DNA of 64,000 nucleotides from Flavobacteriaceae bacterium (GTDB taxonomy: Bacteria > Bacteroidota > Bacteroidia > Flavobacteriales > Flavobacteriaceae), in assembly GCA_028281065.1 (NCBI GenBank), contig JANQKN010000014.1, positions 16,827-80,826 of the forward strand, given 5' to 3'. The notes below the pieces were generated by a model. The model was given only the letters and a program-made list of their open reading frames with translations, made no database searches and was not told the origin of the DNA. Both the position numbers and the translations under genes were made by a program. Of the stretch, positions 17,799 through 25,078 are shown one piece after another (the first letter of the stretch is position 1; every line of letters begins with the position of its first letter).

Positions 17799-18779
17799 AT
17801 GCAAAAAAATCTGGATGTAGTCATTATTGGAGGAGGCCCCATTGGGATCGCCTGTGCGTTGGAATGCAAGAAAAAGCAACTGAGTTATGTGGTTTTGGAA
17901 AAAGGGGCTTTGTGCAATTCATTGTACAACTATCCCTTGAACATGACTTTCTTTTCCACTTCGGAAAAATTGGAGATTGACAATATCCCATTCATAAGCA
18001 ACAATGCCAAACCCAACCGAAACGAGGCGTTGGAATACTACCGAAGGGTAGCCACATCGAATAAATTGTGCATTCACTTATTCGAAAAAGTAACCCAAGT
18101 TGAAAAACAGGGCGAACAGTTCCATATTCATTCAGAAAAAGACACCTACACATCCAACAACCTTGTTGTTTGCACAGGTTTTTACGACATCCCAAAATTG
18201 CTGAATGTCCCTGGCGAAGAGCTTTCAAAGGTTTCCCATTATTTTAAGGAAGCCCATCCTTATGTCATGCAAAAAACCATAGTGGTAGGCGCCAGCAACA
18301 GCGCTGTAGATGCTGCATTGGAAATATGGAGAAAAGGCGGCGATGTTACCATGGTGGTTCGAGGACCCCATATTGGCGACAGGGTAAAGTATTGGGTGCG
18401 TCCCGATATTGACAATAGGATCAAGGAAGGGAGTATAAAGGCGATATTCGATGCACAAATTACTGAAATAAGTCAGGATTCGGTTACGATACAAACCCCT
18501 GAAGGTAGTCAGGAACTGGAAAACGACTTTGTATTGGCTCTTACGGGCTATTTACCCAATTTTGAGTTTTTACAATCCTTAGGAGTTGTACTTAATGGTG
18601 CTAAAAATGTCCCTTCATACAATGAAAATACCATGGAAAGCAATGTAAAAGGGCTTTATTTAGCAGGTGTGGTTTGTGGGGGAACGGAAACCCATAAGTG
18701 GTTTATTGAAAACTCCAGGGTACATGCAAAAATTATCACTAAGGCCATTGTGGATGGTGTTAATATCCCGCAAACCTAA
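17799..18779 (+). CDS. ypdA: YpdA-family putative bacillithiol disulfide reductase
   Basis: FAD- and NAD(P)H-dependent oxidoreductase of about 326 residues. The FAD-binding GxGxxG is VIIGGGPIGIACALE near the N-terminus, the second nucleotide-binding Rossmann motif is TIVVGASNSAVDAALE at about 165-180, and the C-terminal GLYLAGVVCGGTETHKWFIENSR segment is characteristic of YpdA. In Firmicutes the enzyme reduces bacillithiol disulfide. The ATG at 17799 is preferred over a TTG two codons earlier. A TACTTTTG element (17788-17795) sits almost on the start codon. The 3' end overlaps the convergent peptidase gene by 20 bases. Confidence 0.9.
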   Translation: MQKNLDVVIIGGGPIGIACALECKKKQLSYVVLEKGALCNSLYNYPLNMTFFSTSEKLEIDNIPFISNNAKPNRNEALEYYRRVATSNKLCIHLFEKVTQVEKQGEQFHIHSEKDTYTSNNLVVCTGFYDIPKLLNVPGEELSKVSHYFKEAHPYVMQKTIVVGASNSAVDAALEIWRKGGDVTMVVRGPHIGDRVKYWVRPDIDNRIKEGSIKAIFDAQITEISQDSVTIQTPEGSQELENDFVLALTGYLPNFEFLQSLGVVLNGAKNVPSYNENTMESNVKGLYLAGVVCGGTETHKWFIENSRVHAKIITKAIVDGVNIPQT

Positions 18780-19593
18780 AGTTCAGCAACTTTTGGGTAT
18801 ACACATAGAGCTGTGGGAAATGTGTTTTGAATTCCTTGGGGGATTCTATAAAATATTCCGAAAGTACCGCCATAAATTCGTATTGATTGGTAAAGGCATA
18901 GGATCTAAAATACTGAGTTTCGTCCAGCTTGTCCTTTACTTCCTTATGGGTAAGTCTTCGCAAGATATTTTGAAACTGCTTCGCAAAACGGGTAGAATCC
19001 AAATCCCTGCTTTTTCGGGCTTCCAGTTGCATAGCATGCATAAATTCGTGAATGCCCAAATTACGGTTGTCATTGGGTATTTTATATCCCAATTCAAAAT
19101 CTTTCCATGATAGTACCAGAGCCTTTCCTTTTGGGTTAAATTCGCCTTTGTGCATGGCATCGTTCATGGTACTATAAAACTCGCCAGGGTATATTAAAAT
19201 ATGCTCTATGAGACCGTAATCAAAATTTTTACGCCCAAAACTAAGCATACAACCTACAGCAGAGATCAATACCTTCATTCGGTCGGTAATGGTAATACCA
19301 TCCCTTGCCACGAAGTTTTTGTCTTTCATAAAAGCAGCTACCCGATGTTGAAACCGTCTTTTTTCTTTTTTGGAAAGGAGGTTGTAGAACGAAAACTCAT
19401 TCTCAAGTATGGTTACCTGGGCTGGCTTCAGTTTTCTGAAAATGAAATAATTTCTATAAAGGGGACGATCGTATGTGCTTGCGTACCAATTCTCGAAAAC
19501 TCGAAACAAAAAAAACACAAACCCAAGCAATACAATAGCGTACGCGTAAGGCGCCAACCATGGAGCATTCTCTTCGGCCTGCAATAGTAACAT
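18760..19593 (-). CDS. MtfA-like zinc-dependent peptidase
   Basis: 277 residues. An N-terminal membrane helix (YAYAIVLLGFVFFLFRVFE, about 16-35) is followed by a soluble domain with the gluzincin motif HEFMH (in NLGIHEFMHAMQLE) and a downstream acidic region (NQYEFMAVLSEYFIESP) that can give the third zinc ligand. This matches the M90/MtfA family, first described in E. coli as binding the glucose-PTS repressor Mlc. The Mlc link need not apply in Bacteroidota. The membrane anchor implies a membrane-proximal role. It is convergent with the ypdA-like gene, overlapping it by 20 bases. Confidence 0.87.
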   Translation of the reverse strand: MLLLQAEENAPWLAPYAYAIVLLGFVFFLFRVFENWYASTYDRPLYRNYFIFRKLKPAQVTILENEFSFYNLLSKKEKRRFQHRVAAFMKDKNFVARDGITITDRMKVLISAVGCMLSFGRKNFDYGLIEHILIYPGEFYSTMNDAMHKGEFNPKGKALVLSWKDFELGYKIPNDNRNLGIHEFMHAMQLEARKSRDLDSTRFAKQFQNILRRLTHKEVKDKLDETQYFRSYAFTNQYEFMAVLSEYFIESPKEFKTHFPQLYVYTQKLLNFRFAGY

Positions 19594-19691
19594 CTTCTCG
19601 ATTTGGAAAGGGCAAGATAGCGATTATTTTACTAAACCCCAGTAATTTAGTATACTAAACGAACGAAGATCATTTAAAGTATGTCAGCTTA

Positions 19692-20411
19692 TTAATCGTT
19701 GTTAAGGATGCTTAAAACATACCAAAATAGTAACATTAACGAAGCAAAAAGTCCTAAGGAAGCTGCAACGTATTGGTCCTCTTCATACTTATGAATCATA
19801 TTGGATGTTTGGTAAAGGATAGATCCTCCTGCCAGTACAACCATCCCTACGCTAAAGACAAGTCCTAGGTTAAAACCAAAGAGGGTTCCCGCTACAATAA
19901 GGCCAATGGCTATAAAACCACCAATCATTAAAGCGGAGCGTAAAAAAGAGAAATCTTTCTTGGTTATAAAAACTATGGCAGACAAGCCCATAAACAAGGA
20001 CAGTGTAATAATGGCTGCTTGATTCAATATTCCAAAACCACCATCACCGGCATATGCTATAGCAATGAAAATAAGGGGGAGAAAAATAAAGGCTTCGGCA
20101 ATTACATATAACAACAAACCCAAGTACTGTGTGTTTTTATCGTGTGTTTTCATGGCCATTTTCTCAGCATAGTTGGTAGCCAACATAAAACCACCCAACA
20201 TAAGCAGCCAAAGCGATCCTTGGGTTAGGGATAAAGCAAATTCAAGAACTGCGGGAATTTGAAAGAATATGGTTTCTACCAGGATAAACAACAGTACGGC
20301 CAACGCCAAATGGGTATAGGTTTTTCTGTAAAAAGCAGCTCTTGCTTCTGTGTTTAGACCTGCTACTTTAGGCACTTGTACTTCGGTGGATTGCATTTCT
20401 TCCATATTCAA
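19692..20411 (-). CDS. Bax inhibitor-1/YccA family membrane protein
   Basis: 239 residues with seven hydrophobic helices, starting after a short polar N-terminus (RAAFYRKTYTHLALAVLLFILVETIFF) and ending with a conserved acidic loop (HKYEEDQYVAASLGLFASLMLLFWYVLSILNND). The helix pattern and the MHKY-x-EDQYV region match the YccA/BI-1 family, which in some bacteria acts as a pH-gated calcium leak. The physiological role here is unknown. The upstream gene at 20448 lies 36 bases away in the same orientation. Confidence 0.9.
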   Translation of the reverse strand: MNMEEMQSTEVQVPKVAGLNTEARAAFYRKTYTHLALAVLLFILVETIFFQIPAVLEFALSLTQGSLWLLMLGGFMLATNYAEKMAMKTHDKNTQYLGLLLYVIAEAFIFLPLIFIAIAYAGDGGFGILNQAAIITLSLFMGLSAIVFITKKDFSFLRSALMIGGFIAIGLIVAGTLFGFNLGLVFSVGMVVLAGGSILYQTSNMIHKYEEDQYVAASLGLFASLMLLFWYVLSILNND

Positions 20412-20447
20412 AAAAAATTAATTGAGTTAGTATTAATTAAAGCTACA

Positions 20448-20981
20448 TCATTTTTTGGAACTTTCCCCTTTAAAATGTTGGGAATTGTTCTTAAAAAGTA
20501 CATTAAATGTAGTGAGACTCCCGTAGCAACGGGTAATGTATTGTTGCAGGTCTATCTTGTCCTGCGCTTCCAAAACCTTGCTGGAATTTATCTTTTGTTC
20601 CATAACCCGTAAACGGTCACGCAACATTACTATTTTATGAAAAAAGGTATTGATAGGGACCTCTTTGTTCGCCAAACCAGGATCCTTGGGTTGTAAGATT
20701 AGTGTTCCCCCTTTGTATTTATCGGCTATGGGTACAATTTCACTGGCATCGCTCCATTTCTTTAAAATGTCCCTTAGGCTTTTCTCCACTTCATAAAAGC
20801 TCACTGTATCCAGATCATCATCGGAAGCCTCTATCACTTCAAAATCGTCATCAAGCGGAATGGTTTCCAATCCTCCTTCTATGAAGGTGATCCAATACAT
20901 TTTAGAATCTACATTAGTAACTACACCTTTACCGTATTCTGGATGATCTATTCGGGAACCTATACCGAGTATCTTGTTCAT
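20448..20981 (-). CDS. Conserved hypothetical protein with SH3-like N-terminus
   Basis: 177 residues, cytoplasmic. The first 50 (GIGSRIDHPEYGKGVVTNVD, then YWITFIEGGLETIPLDDDFEVIE) look like the small beta-barrel seen in CarD-like and PcrA/UvrD C-terminal tudor domains. The rest is helical (EVEKSLRDILKKWSDASEIVPIADKY, RLRVMEQKINSSKVLEAQDKIDLQQYI). No enzyme motif is visible. The protein may bind nucleic acid or a protein partner; this is inference from the fold-like pattern. It may be co-transcribed with the Bax inhibitor gene. Confidence 0.75.
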   Translation of the reverse strand: MNKILGIGSRIDHPEYGKGVVTNVDSKMYWITFIEGGLETIPLDDDFEVIEASDDDLDTVSFYEVEKSLRDILKKWSDASEIVPIADKYKGGTLILQPKDPGLANKEVPINTFFHKIVMLRDRLRVMEQKINSSKVLEAQDKIDLQQYITRCYGSLTTFNVLFKNNSQHFKGESSKK

Positions 20982-21452
20982 AGTTTTCAGAAATTTTTCC
21001 GAAAGATACTAAGAACTTGTATTTTTAGGTACTTGCATTACAAAAAATATAGGGGTATAAAACGGCCTAGAATGCGATTTAATATTACAACTAATCTTTT
21101 TAGGGGCAACTGCTTTCAATAGTACTGATTTTGGGAACCCTTACATCAATAATTTACTATATTGACTTTCCATTTGGGATAGTTACCCAAACGGGAAACA
21201 AGCGGAGGCGGGCATCCCATCGGGGTGCCTGTTTTTATTGCGGTATTGGGTTGGCCGGTGTGGAATAAAAAAACGTCCTTTTCATGGGAAAGGGCGTTTC
21301 GGATAAACGGGGAGTCCCATTTATGCAAATAAACCTTTTATATTGCAAGATAAAGCTATGGATTGACGGAACCTTGAAATATACCACCCCTGACTATTTA
21401 AAGTGTTGGGTTAAAGGATGTATCGAATAACCTACCGTCCAACCCTTTTGCC
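20982..21452. other. Intergenic region with two terminator hairpins
   Basis: A 471-base stretch marking the change from core genes to accessory genes. A plus-strand hairpin (GGCATCCC 21211-21218 with GGGGTGCC 21222-21229, then five T) and a minus-strand hairpin (21271-21281 with 21289-21299, preceded by an A-run from 21267) are visible. I see no convincing gene. The minus hairpin probably terminates the HNH-like gene at 21453. Confidence 0.6.
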
Positions 21453-22115
21453 CTAAAGGTATTCAAAGTGATGCCCCGGAAATGGGCGTTTCTTTCCTTT
21501 CAGTACCCTCCCGATATCGGAAGCATCGAGTTTCAATGCCCTGGAAGCCTCCGCGATACTTTTATATTCGGTGACCTCGTTATCGGAAGATATGTGTTTT
21601 ATGGGGATCATCCTGGAGTAAGCTCCATGGGTCTTCGGCCATGATGACCTATCCGCCGTTTTTAAGGTATCATAAAACCTGTTCCTCCCTTCTATGCGTT
21701 TGAACCGTTCTGAATAGGAGACCTTTTGCAGGTTATCGATATGGTTGTTGTAACCATTGAAATCCTTGTTGACTATACACATATAGCTTTTTTTAAAATC
21801 TAGTTTCTCGACGAAAGAAGAGTAGACCAACCGTTTTACGCTATGGTATTTTACTTTGTTGTACTTATTCAATGCAACAACACAATCCACATAATAGTCC
21901 TCGAAATGCTTGGATGTTGATTTCTTGATGTTTTGCCTCAATATCCTGGGATGGATGAATCGCCATCCAAACCTTGCGTGTTCAACATACCTCGGGAGTG
22001 ATTTTACCCTCCCATAGTTCGATACTTCATAATATCCTTCATACCCATCTATTTCCTTCCATACCTCATCGGGAAGGTTTTCCAGGGAATGTTCTTTGTA
22101 GGCTTCAAACTCCAT
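21453..22115 (-). CDS. NUMOD4/HNH-like homing-endonuclease-related protein
   Basis: 220 residues. Residues about 16-40 (DEVWKEIDGYEGYYEVSNYGRVKSL) match the NUMOD4 motif. The middle (HSVKRLVYSSFVEKL, CIVNKDFNGYNNHIDNLQKVS) matches the HNH core, but the first histidine of the usual VNHxDG is replaced, reading IVNKDFN. The C-terminal 45 residues (EYKSIAEASRALKLDASDIGRVLKGKK, then HHFEYL) match the NUMOD1 DNA-binding repeat. The order is that of phage-type homing endonucleases, but no intron or interrupted host gene is visible around it, and the lost catalytic His suggests a weakened or repurposed protein. Confidence 0.83.
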   Translation of the reverse strand: MEFEAYKEHSLENLPDEVWKEIDGYEGYYEVSNYGRVKSLPRYVEHARFGWRFIHPRILRQNIKKSTSKHFEDYYVDCVVALNKYNKVKYHSVKRLVYSSFVEKLDFKKSYMCIVNKDFNGYNNHIDNLQKVSYSERFKRIEGRNRFYDTLKTADRSSWPKTHGAYSRMIPIKHISSDNEVTEYKSIAEASRALKLDASDIGRVLKGKKRPFPGHHFEYL

Positions 22116-22441
22116 TATGAGTTGTTTGTTTTGCTTCTGCGAGAGTATAGGGTCTCCTTACTTCTCATTGGTCATCTTAGGCTAACCCTGATCGGGGAAA
22201 CTATTGTCGCTACATCTTCTGTTTACCCCTCCAACTGTCAATATTTAGGAGATACAAACCATTGGGTTTGTCTGATATTGTTGGGGTAGCTCCGCTCGGC
22301 TGCCCTGTACTTAAATTCTTCTGAATACTGCCTGATTTTTTTTTGTATATGATTAAGTCTTAAACAAATAAATATCCTTTTCTTCCATGTCCAAGCCAAT
22401 TTAGTAATTCCAAATTACTTAGTCTTATTTATGTGCATCAC
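22116..22441. other. Intergenic region without a supported gene
   Basis: About 326 bases between the HNH-like gene and a small membrane-protein ORF. The sequence is AT-rich with a T-run near 22331-22338. I see no convincing coding frame, tRNA or stable hairpin. Confidence 0.5.
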
Positions 22442-22603
22442 CTACCTGTTTACGATTAAATAGATTATTCCTGCTACGATCCCAAATACTGCCCCGACCG
22501 GGACAGAGATTATGCTAAGTACAATGAAAACCAGCACCAGCACCAAACAACCACAGCCTGGGCCATCATCTTTACGCTTGGCCATTTGATATGATCTACT
22601 CAT
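22442..22603 (-). CDS. Small single-pass membrane protein (53 aa)
   Basis: A 53-residue frame: polar N-terminus MSRSYQMAKRKDDGPGCGC, then a hydrophobic stretch of about 30 residues (LVLVLVFIVLSIISV, PVGAVFGIVAGIIYLIV) and NR at the end. A second ATG at residue 7 (22585) would give MAKRKDDGPGCGC. The charged start, twin cysteines next to the membrane segment and clean hydrophobic run are what a real small membrane protein would show. No family is recognised. Confidence 0.5.
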   Translation of the reverse strand: MSRSYQMAKRKDDGPGCGCLVLVLVFIVLSIISVPVGAVFGIVAGIIYLIVNR

Positions 22604-22744
22604 GAACCAGAATTATGTTTATCTAAAGGTGTTTTGGACTTTTTAGTGTATTACGAAGTTACTAAGTGTTAAGTTACCGTACTGGGTTACCCTCCCCCCT
22701 TTATTCCAAGGGGTGTGGGAAACTTTCATATGGCAAGAAACCGT

Positions 22745-22770
22745 AGCAGCCCCTCAATTGAGGAGCTGCT
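22745..22770 (-). terminator. Palindromic hairpin downstream of the orphan RHS module
   Basis: Two 13-base arms (22745-22757 and 22758-22770) pair with one mismatch around AATT. No T-run follows on the minus strand. It lies 112 bases after the lipoprotein stop at 22882 and may act as terminator or 3' stabiliser. Confidence 0.45.
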
Positions 22771-22881
22771 GTCTATACATTCATCTGTTAATCAACACAA
22801 TGATTCTTACAGTTTAAAATAGCTCCAGTTTACCGAACTACCATACTCAGCAATACTCTTTTGAAAATAAAATTCACAAAA

Positions 22882-23280
22882 TTATCTAACAGAAAATCTA
22901 ATGATTCCCTCCACAGGAATAGGATCATAAAATTTGAAGGTAAACTTGGATTCGTTGATTCCATAGTTTGTTTTGAAAAACTTCAAAATAACATCGACTC
23001 TTTTGTACTCGATAAATTGTGATTTCTCTTCCTCCGCTATGCTCGGAATTACTTCAAAATAATAATCATGCTCCGAATCATTACTATTTACAATCCAATT
23101 TCCTATGTGATTTAATAATTGTTCATCTTGTTTTGTTAAAACAATTTTATCCTTTTCAAATGAAATATCATAGAATTGGTCTGTTACAATTTCAGCATTA
23201 GACTGTTCTTTTTGAGCAGCGCATTGTACGCAAAAAGTAGAAAGGAGTATTAGAATTAGAATGTTTATTTGATTTTTCAT
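22882..23280 (-). CDS. Lipoprotein, probable immunity protein of the orphan RHS tip
   Basis: 132 residues from the ATG at 23280, which gives a lipoprotein signal (MKNQINILILILLSTFCVQC). Ten more in-frame codons upstream would overlap the RHS stop and spoil the signal. The mature part has segments such as KDKIVLTKQDEQLLNHIGNWIV and YKRVDVILKFFKTNYGI that loosely resemble an OmpA/peptidoglycan-binding alpha-beta pattern. Its start lies one base after the end of the metzincin-like RHS tip, the usual place of an immunity gene. A lipid-anchored periplasmic protein would fit a toxin acting outside the cytoplasm. The immunity role is inferred from position. Confidence 0.68.
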   Translation of the reverse strand: MKNQINILILILLSTFCVQCAAQKEQSNAEIVTDQFYDISFEKDKIVLTKQDEQLLNHIGNWIVNSNDSEHDYYFEVIPSIAEEEKSQFIEYKRVDVILKFFKTNYGINESKFTFKFYDPIPVEGIIRFSVR

Positions 23281-23281
23281 T

Positions 23282-24118
23282 TTATAAGTTGTTATTAAAG
23301 ATTGGTCCATTTGGTCTTATAGTTGATACAGGTTTTCTATCTGGCTCGGGCACACCTCCAAAATCCATATATGGAATTGTCCGGGTATCTCCACTTTTAG
23401 CACTTTGATCTATATCTCCAATAATAAAATGGTATAAGTTTTTATAATGAACACTATTAAAGTTTGTTGGATAGTGATTACTCATTATATCGCCACTAAA
23501 ACCACTATCGGTCTTAGGATACCCTCCTTCAATGGTACTATATCTATCCCCAAGCCCTAATAAGTGTCCAATTTCATGAGTTGTTGTAATTGCGTTGGTT
23601 GCCTTACCCTCTCTTCCTCCTCTTACAGCAAACCCAGGGTTTCGAACACCAGTAGGAAATTTAGGATCTTCCTGTGCTGGGTAAAGATTGAGGTTTTTTC
23701 GACTTATTTCACTATTAATTTCAAATAAATTGTCCCCAGCATTAGCTTTTGTGGCTTCTATTGCATCCTCTTTTTTATCATGATGTTTCACACTAATATC
23801 AAAGTTTAACGTTACTCCATCGCCGACATTTCGTTCGCCTCCTAATTTTTCATAAAAACTTTCAATAAATTTTGCGGTATCATCGGAGGATTTATCTCCA
23901 TAGGTATGAATTGTACTTTGAATTGTTATGTTAAAATTTCCTTCTTTATCTTTTTTAATTATTAACCTAAAGTCCTTTCCATCTGGATCAGTAAAATTCA
24001 AAGGAGAATTGAGAGTATAGTTGTATGGAGTAACAGTTGAGTATCTACTTGCATGAGGATCAATCTGCCCCATTCTTCCAATTGTAGGGTCATACATTCT
24101 TGCATGATAATCATACAA
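23282..24118 (-). CDS. Orphan RHS C-terminal tip with metzincin-like protease domain
   Basis: 278 residues from the first ATG; the RHS frame is open back to 24253, reading WGSYYPYGSKHSGYNNN and then YNGKEYEENLGLNLYDYHARMYDP. This is the end of an RHS core without its large N-terminal part or signal, so it is an orphan tip. The core ends at TDPDGKDF; after it comes a toxin domain with the zinc motif HEIGHLLGLGD (HExxHxxGxxD) and a Met-turn-like IMSNHYP, as in metzincin proteases. The stop next to the junction (TAA at 24254-24256) means expression as such is doubtful; tips like this usually serve as cassettes for recombination into a complete RHS gene. Confidence 0.8.
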   Translation of the reverse strand: MYDYHARMYDPTIGRMGQIDPHASRYSTVTPYNYTLNSPLNFTDPDGKDFRLIIKKDKEGNFNITIQSTIHTYGDKSSDDTAKFIESFYEKLGGERNVGDGVTLNFDISVKHHDKKEDAIEATKANAGDNLFEINSEISRKNLNLYPAQEDPKFPTGVRNPGFAVRGGREGKATNAITTTHEIGHLLGLGDRYSTIEGGYPKTDSGFSGDIMSNHYPTNFNSVHYKNLYHFIIGDIDQSAKSGDTRTIPYMDFGGVPEPDRKPVSTIRPNGPIFNNNL

Positions 24119-24228
24119 ATTTAATCCTAAATTTTCCTCATATTCTTTTCCATTATATTTTCGCTTTTGAGCTAAGGCATTCCCGTGGCTCGAAATGTTG
24201 TTATTGTAACCAGAATGTTTAGAACCAT

Positions 24229-24273
24229 AGGGATAGTAACTACCCCAGTTTTTTTAGGGCTTTTGGCCATTTT
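24229..24273. repeat. Direct repeat copy A at the orphan RHS junction
   Basis: About 45 bases closely matching 29637-29681 in the same orientation, with the common core TTTTTTAGGGCTTTT and shared AGGGATA and CCCAG parts. On the minus strand RHS homology (TACTATCCC onward) begins inside it. The two copies bracket the 24.3-29.6 kb genes. Confidence 0.7.
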
Positions 24274-24553
24274 TAACTGTTATCCCTTTACATTTTTTAC
24301 ATCGTATATTTTTCTATCAACTAATTTAATCCATTATCTAAAAGGTGTTTATTTATAGTTCAAGAAAAAAGTTTTAGAAATAATAGATACTCTTCTAATT
24401 ATGACAAATTAATATTTTATACTATTTTTATATATATAATTATATTTCAATTATTTAATTCCCCGTTTTTCTTAGCAAAATGCCCAAGGTTGGGTATTTC
24501 CATTCCTTCACGGAAATTTAACTTTACATGGTAAACCAACTAAATTTTATATC
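24274..24553. other. AT-rich intergenic region upstream of the sensor kinase operon
   Basis: About 280 bases, very AT-rich. It contains an inverted-repeat element TGCCCAAGGTTGGGTAT at 24481-24497 (see the matching site at 27565). No coding frame is supported. Confidence 0.55.
24481..24497. promoter_or_regulatory. Putative response-regulator box A
   Basis: TGCCCAAGGTTGGGTAT is an imperfect palindrome (CCCAA-GG-TTGGG) 56 bases before the ATG at 24554. It shares 13 of 17 positions with 27565-27581 upstream of the next unit, so the operon's NarL-type regulator may bind both. Confidence 0.45.
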
Positions 24554-25078
24554 ATGAAAAGAAATATGTTAATCGGACTTCTAATTCTTGGGTACTTGGT
24601 ATCCCTCTTTGCGAATTATTATACACCAAAAGATGAAGTTTTAATCGAAAAGGCAACCCTAACTTTTAATATTAATGACGAAAGATACCAACCGTTGTTT
24701 ATCGATAAGTTTGGCGGTATCACATATATGATTCTGGCAAAGCCAATTCACAACAACTCGAAAGACACTTTGAAAAATATTGACTTTAAGATAAATAAGC
24801 TTTCTGGGCTCATGAATATGAAAATAGACACTGTCGATTATGATTCCAGAGGTAATTTAGAAATTAAATTGTCTTACGGATTCAAATCTACCGGATACAC
24901 TGTTGGTAAGGTAAATATACCTCTTGATCCAACTATGCAACCTCAACGATTTGATGAGAAAATTGGTAGGAAGTTCTTAATAGGTGGTTATAGTTTTGTG
25001 TACATAAATAAGGATCCGGGGCACAGTACTTTGGGAATTAAAGGACGAATATGCAATTTTGATTGCATTCATGAATGA
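24554..25078 (+). CDS. Hypothetical membrane-anchored or secreted protein
   Basis: 174 residues. The N-terminal 22 (MKRNMLIGLLILGYLVSLFANYY) form a signal anchor or signal peptide. The rest is beta-rich (EKATLTFNINDERYQ, GGITYMILAKPIHNNSKDTLKNIDFKINKL, LEIKLSYGFKSTGYTVGKVNIPLD) and has no recognised motif. It overlaps the sensor kinase gene by four bases (ATGA at 25075-25078), so it is translationally coupled to it and may be an input or accessory protein of the two-component system. Confidence 0.75.
   Translation: MKRNMLIGLLILGYLVSLFANYYTPKDEVLIEKATLTFNINDERYQPLFIDKFGGITYMILAKPIHNNSKDTLKNIDFKINKLSGLMNMKIDTVDYDSRGNLEIKLSYGFKSTGYTVGKVNIPLDPTMQPQRFDEKIGRKFLIGGYSFVYINKDPGHSTLGIKGRICNFDCIHE

Noticed and set aside
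23019..23201. Plus-strand frame opposite the RHS immunity lipoprotein
   Set aside because: No motif and antisense to a gene with a good lipoprotein signal.
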